Positions 5,851 to 8,197 of a DNA stretch of 8,197 bases are shown one piece after another (the first letter of the stretch is position 1; every line of letters starts with the position of its first letter). The DNA comes from UKL13-2 sp031431435. GTDB taxonomy: Bacteria > Pseudomonadota > Gammaproteobacteria > Burkholderiales > Usitatibacteraceae. The translations under genes were made by a program, and so were the position numbers. Below the pieces are notes generated by a model that was given only the letters and a program-made list of their open reading frames with translations, did no database searches and was not told where the DNA came from. The stretch is from NCBI GenBank assembly GCA_031431435.1, contig JANPDI010000127.1:1-8197 (forward strand), given 5' to 3'.

Positions 5851-5912
5851 TATCGTCTTTGTGGTTTCAGGCTGATGTTCGATTGTGCAGTGCCAATAAC
5901 GAACGGGGTGCG
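5851..5912 (+). other. Short spacer before the magnesium transporter gene
   Basis: The 62 bases between the GNAT stop and the first ATG of the MgtE gene hold GGGGTG at 5905-5910, a usable ribosome site for the ATG triplet. The spacer is too short for a magnesium-sensing M-box riboswitch, and no clear promoter or terminator is seen. Confidence 0.5.
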
Positions 5913-7115
5913 ATGATGATGACCAAAGCCGAACAAATCGCTGAACTAAACGCACGACCGGCCGCCGAGGCGGCCAAAATCATCAGCGAAATTGATCCCG
6001 CCACCGCCTGTGACTTGCTGGCAGCGCTGAACCCTGCGTTTGCCCAGGATATCCTGACGGCGTTGCCAGCCGCACACCACCACGCGATTGTCGCCGTCAC
6101 CCCGCCCGAAGTGGTCGGGCAATGGGCGCGCAATCAGACGTTTGAGCCGGGCGAAGTCGGCAGGCTGATGGAAGTGGCGTATGGCACGTTTGCGCCCGCC
6201 ACCAGCGTGGGAGATGCGATCGAGACACTGCGCGCGTTGATCAAATCAGCGTTTATCACCTATGGTTATGTCACCGATCCGGATGGCAGGTTGCTTGGCA
6301 TTGTGACCATGCGTGATCTATTGTTCGCTGAAAACAGCCGTACGCTGGGTGACATCATGCAGCCGGATGTCTTTTCGCTGCGCCCAACTGAAAAAATTTC
6401 AGACGCGATGCGACTGACCGTCAACCGCCACTACCCGGTGTACCCGGTGTGTGATGGCGACGGGAAACTGCTCGGGCTGGTGCGTGGCCAGGCTATTTTT
6501 GAGTCGGAAGCGTTTGAAATTACCGCACAGGCCGGTAGCATGGTTGGTGTCGAAAAAGAAGAGCGTCTGTCGACCCCGTTGATGCAGAGTTTTCGTTTCA
6601 GGCATCCATGGCTGCAACTGAATTTACTGACGGCATTTCTGGCCGGCGGTGTGGTCGCCATGTTTCAGGGCACCATTGATAAATTTGTCATCCTCGCCGC
6701 TTTCCTGCCGGTGCTGGCCGGGCAATCCGGCAACACCGGATGCCAGGCAATGGCGGTGACGTTGCGCGGGATCACGCTCGGCGAGATCAAACCGGGTAAC
6801 GGCAAACGGTTGGTCTTCAAGGAGGGTTTGCTCGGCGCGATGAATGGTGCACCCATTGGTGTTGTGACCGGACTCGCGATGTGGTTTACCACGTCGGCGC
6901 AACATTCACCGCATGCGCTGATGCTGTCGGTCGTCACATTTCTGGCGATGGTTGGCGCCTGTACCGTGAGCGGCATTTCCGGCGCGGTGGTGCCGTTGAC
7001 GCTAAAGCGCTTTGGTGCCGATCCCGCCACCGCGTCGAGTATTTTCCTGACAACTTCAACCGACATTGTCAGCATGGGGTTGCTGCTGGGATTGGCGGCG
7101 GCACTGGTGAAGTAG
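5913..7115 (+). CDS. mgtE: MgtE-type magnesium transporter (400 aa)
   Basis: This is a homodimeric Mg2+ channel/transporter of the inner membrane. Residues about 4-85 are a helical N-domain (AAKIISEIDPATACDLLAAL), residues about 90-148 and 149-205 are two CBS domains (ITYGYVTDPDGRLLGIVTMRD in outline; YPVCDGDGKLLGLVRG), and residues about 215-232 form the connecting helix. The membrane domain (PF01769) from about 233 to the end has five hydrophobic segments, with the signature FLPVLAGQSGNTGCQAMAV at 264-282 and GADPATASSIFLTTSTDIVS at 368-387. D384 is the likely equivalent of the pore aspartate that selects Mg2+. Many MgtE proteins have about 450 residues; this one is shorter, mainly in the N-domain that senses cytoplasmic Mg2+. 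Three ATG codons stand in a row at 5913-5921, and GGGGTG at 5905-5910 suits the second or third best. An open extension to a TTG at 5859 is unsupported. The next gene starts right after the TAG. Confidence 0.93.
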   Translation: MMMTKAEQIAELNARPAAEAAKIISEIDPATACDLLAALNPAFAQDILTALPAAHHHAIVAVTPPEVVGQWARNQTFEPGEVGRLMEVAYGTFAPATSVGDAIETLRALIKSAFITYGYVTDPDGRLLGIVTMRDLLFAENSRTLGDIMQPDVFSLRPTEKISDAMRLTVNRHYPVYPVCDGDGKLLGLVRGQAIFESEAFEITAQAGSMVGVEKEERLSTPLMQSFRFRHPWLQLNLLTAFLAGGVVAMFQGTIDKFVILAAFLPVLAGQSGNTGCQAMAVTLRGITLGEIKPGNGKRLVFKEGLLGAMNGAPIGVVTGLAMWFTTSAQHSPHALMLSVVTFLAMVGACTVSGISGAVVPLTLKRFGADPATASSIFLTTSTDIVSMGLLLGLAAALVK

Positions 7116-8197
7116 ATGGCTGCCGGTCCAACCTTGGTTGCGTACTGCTGTCATTGGTGTCGGGCTGTGATGTGGATTGTGGTGGGCGCCGCACTATTGG
7201 CGGCAATGGGTTGCCGTCAGATCGATACGCCTGATGCGAACCGTTCTGCTGCTGCCACGGATGCCATTAATATGCCGACGAAGAAACAAATGACATTCGA
7301 CGCGGCAAAGTTGCTTGAAATCGAGAACGCCATCAAGGGTTTTATCGCCGCCAAACAAATGCCCGGCGCGGTGTTTTATTTGCAACGTGGCGGTACCAAT
7401 GTTGAACAGGCATTTGGTCGTCACAGTTACCACACAGCGGCGCCGGCGATGGAAACCGACACCGTGTTCGACGCCGCCTCGCTGACCAAAGTGGTCGCCA
7501 CCACGCCGGCGACCATGCTGTTGGTCGAGGCCGGCCAAATCTTGCTTGACGCACCACTACCGACCTACCTGCCGGAATGCGCAGGCGACGGCCGCGGCGA
7601 AATTACCGTCCGACATTTGCTGACCCACACCTCAGGTTTACCGGCCGGGTTATCGCTGCGTCCGGCATGGCAGGGTGCAGATGAGGCGCTCAAGCGCGCC
7701 TGTGCCCAACGTCCGACACAGACGCCCGGCACATTGTTTCGTTACTCCGATATCAATTTTATTTTGCTCGGACATCTGGTCGCGCGCGTGTCGGGGATGC
7801 CGCTCGAACAATTTGTTCAGACCCGTATCTTCAAGCCGCTGGGGATGACAGACAGCAGCTATCTGCCTTTGCTGCGGTTACCGGCGGCGCGTATTGCACC
7901 GACGCAGATCATCAAACAAGAGGGGGCCGAACGAACCTTGCAGGGCGAGGTTCATGACCCCACCGCGCGCGCGATGGGTGGCGTGGCAGGCCACGCCGGG
8001 TTGTTTACAACGACCCGCGACCTGTCGCGTTTTGCACGCATGCTGCTCGGTGGTGGCGCACTCGATGGTGTGCGGATTCTTGCGCCCGGCAGCGTCACGC
8101 TGATGCGTACCGTGCAAACCCCGGTTGGTATGGCGGCGCGTCGCGCACTGGGTTTTGATATTGATTCCCCGTTTGCACGACCGCGTGGCAGCGTATT
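7116..8197 (+). CDS. Second exported serine hydrolase, class C beta-lactamase family (3' end outside window)
   Basis: At least 360 residues are present before the right edge. The fold is PF00144: S122-L-T-K125 in DAASLTKVVATTPA is the nucleophile motif, ITVRHLLTHTSGLPAG at 163-178 follows, and Y210-S-D-I-N in FRYSDINFILLGHL is the second motif. PLGMTDSSYL at 241-250 and GEVHDPTARAMGGVAGHAGL at 277-296 mark the branch often found as stand-alone esterases or fused to GH3 glucosaminidases, where roles in cell-wall or peptide metabolism are suspected. The third (H/K-T-G) motif lies beyond the edge. The N-terminus has a hydrophobic stretch, WIVVGAALLAAMGC at 20-33, whose cysteine could be lipidated (the lipobox AMGC is imperfect). 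Start choice: ATG 7116 directly follows the mgtE stop and gives a basic residue before the hydrophobic core; GTG 7167 or ATG 7170 would leave none. Ribosome sites are weak for all. Confidence 0.88.
   Translation, partial: MAAGPTLVAYCCHWCRAVMWIVVGAALLAAMGCRQIDTPDANRSAAATDAINMPTKKQMTFDAAKLLEIENAIKGFIAAKQMPGAVFYLQRGGTNVEQAFGRHSYHTAAPAMETDTVFDAASLTKVVATTPATMLLVEAGQILLDAPLPTYLPECAGDGRGEITVRHLLTHTSGLPAGLSLRPAWQGADEALKRACAQRPTQTPGTLFRYSDINFILLGHLVARVSGMPLEQFVQTRIFKPLGMTDSSYLPLLRLPAARIAPTQIIKQEGAERTLQGEVHDPTARAMGGVAGHAGLFTTTRDLSRFARMLLGGGALDGVRILAPGSVTLMRTVQTPVGMAARRALGFDIDSPFARPRGSV

Noticed and set aside
5851..5912. Possible M-box or other Mg2+ riboswitch before mgtE
   Set aside because: The spacer is only 62 bases, far shorter than an M-box aptamer, and shows no extended paired structure by eye.
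5859..5912. TTG-started extension of MgtE by 18 residues
   Set aside because: There is no ribosome site before the TTG and no MgtE-like sequence in the extension; GGGGTG before the ATG triplet fits better.
4096..8197. Reading the two hydrolases as antibiotic-resistance beta-lactamases
   Set aside because: The first lacks the K-T-G box (it has HGQ), and both resemble esterase/peptidase branches; nothing here supports a resistance role.
1..8197. CRISPR array, tRNA or rRNA genes, phage or defence island
   Set aside because: No regularly spaced repeats, cloverleaf-like segments or diagnostic proteins were seen in any part of the window.

Overview
This window looks like chromosomal DNA from a moderately GC-rich proteobacterium, most likely a gammaproteobacterium. 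The clues are a full-length DUF3820 protein (a family common in gammaproteobacteria), a periplasmic-binding-protein/permease fusion with a Gram-negative type signal peptide, a DUF1348 protein, and compact gene spacing. No rRNA, tRNA, CRISPR array or phage module was seen. The species cannot be fixed from this sequence.

Left part (1-1402). The window opens inside what looks like the C-terminal end of an IS30-type transposase. Next comes a short minus-strand gene (158-337) for a cysteine-rich, zinc-finger-like protein of 59 residues, divergent from a DUF3820 gene (419-631). The DUF3820 gene converges on a minus-strand gene for a membrane-anchored helical-repeat protein (628-1245). These two genes share the four bases TTAA as their overlapping stop codons.

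Middle part (1403-4095). A long plus-strand gene encodes a quaternary-amine (glycine betaine/choline type) ABC importer in which the substrate-binding domain is fused in front of the permease domain. No ATPase gene lies beside it. It converges on two minus-strand genes: an unrecognised 107-residue protein and a DUF1348 (NTF2-like) protein. Both have clear Shine-Dalgarno sequences. The 192 bp divergent spacer at 3904-4095 carries a 7+7 palindrome and a larger GC-rich hairpin.

Right part (4096-8197). Four plus-strand genes follow one another and are probably at least partly co-transcribed: an exported serine hydrolase of the class C beta-lactamase fold, a GNAT acetyltransferase, an MgtE-type magnesium transporter, and a second exported serine hydrolase that runs off the right edge. 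At two of the three junctions the stop codon is followed at once, in the same frame, by the ATG of the next gene. The two hydrolases carry the catalytic S-x-x-K motif but belong to different branches of the family.

No complete novel system (defence, biosynthetic or mobile) could be shown. The points most worth following up are the ABC fusion without an ATPase, the unannotated zinc-finger-like gene, the palindromes in the divergent spacer and the zero-gap in-frame gene junctions.
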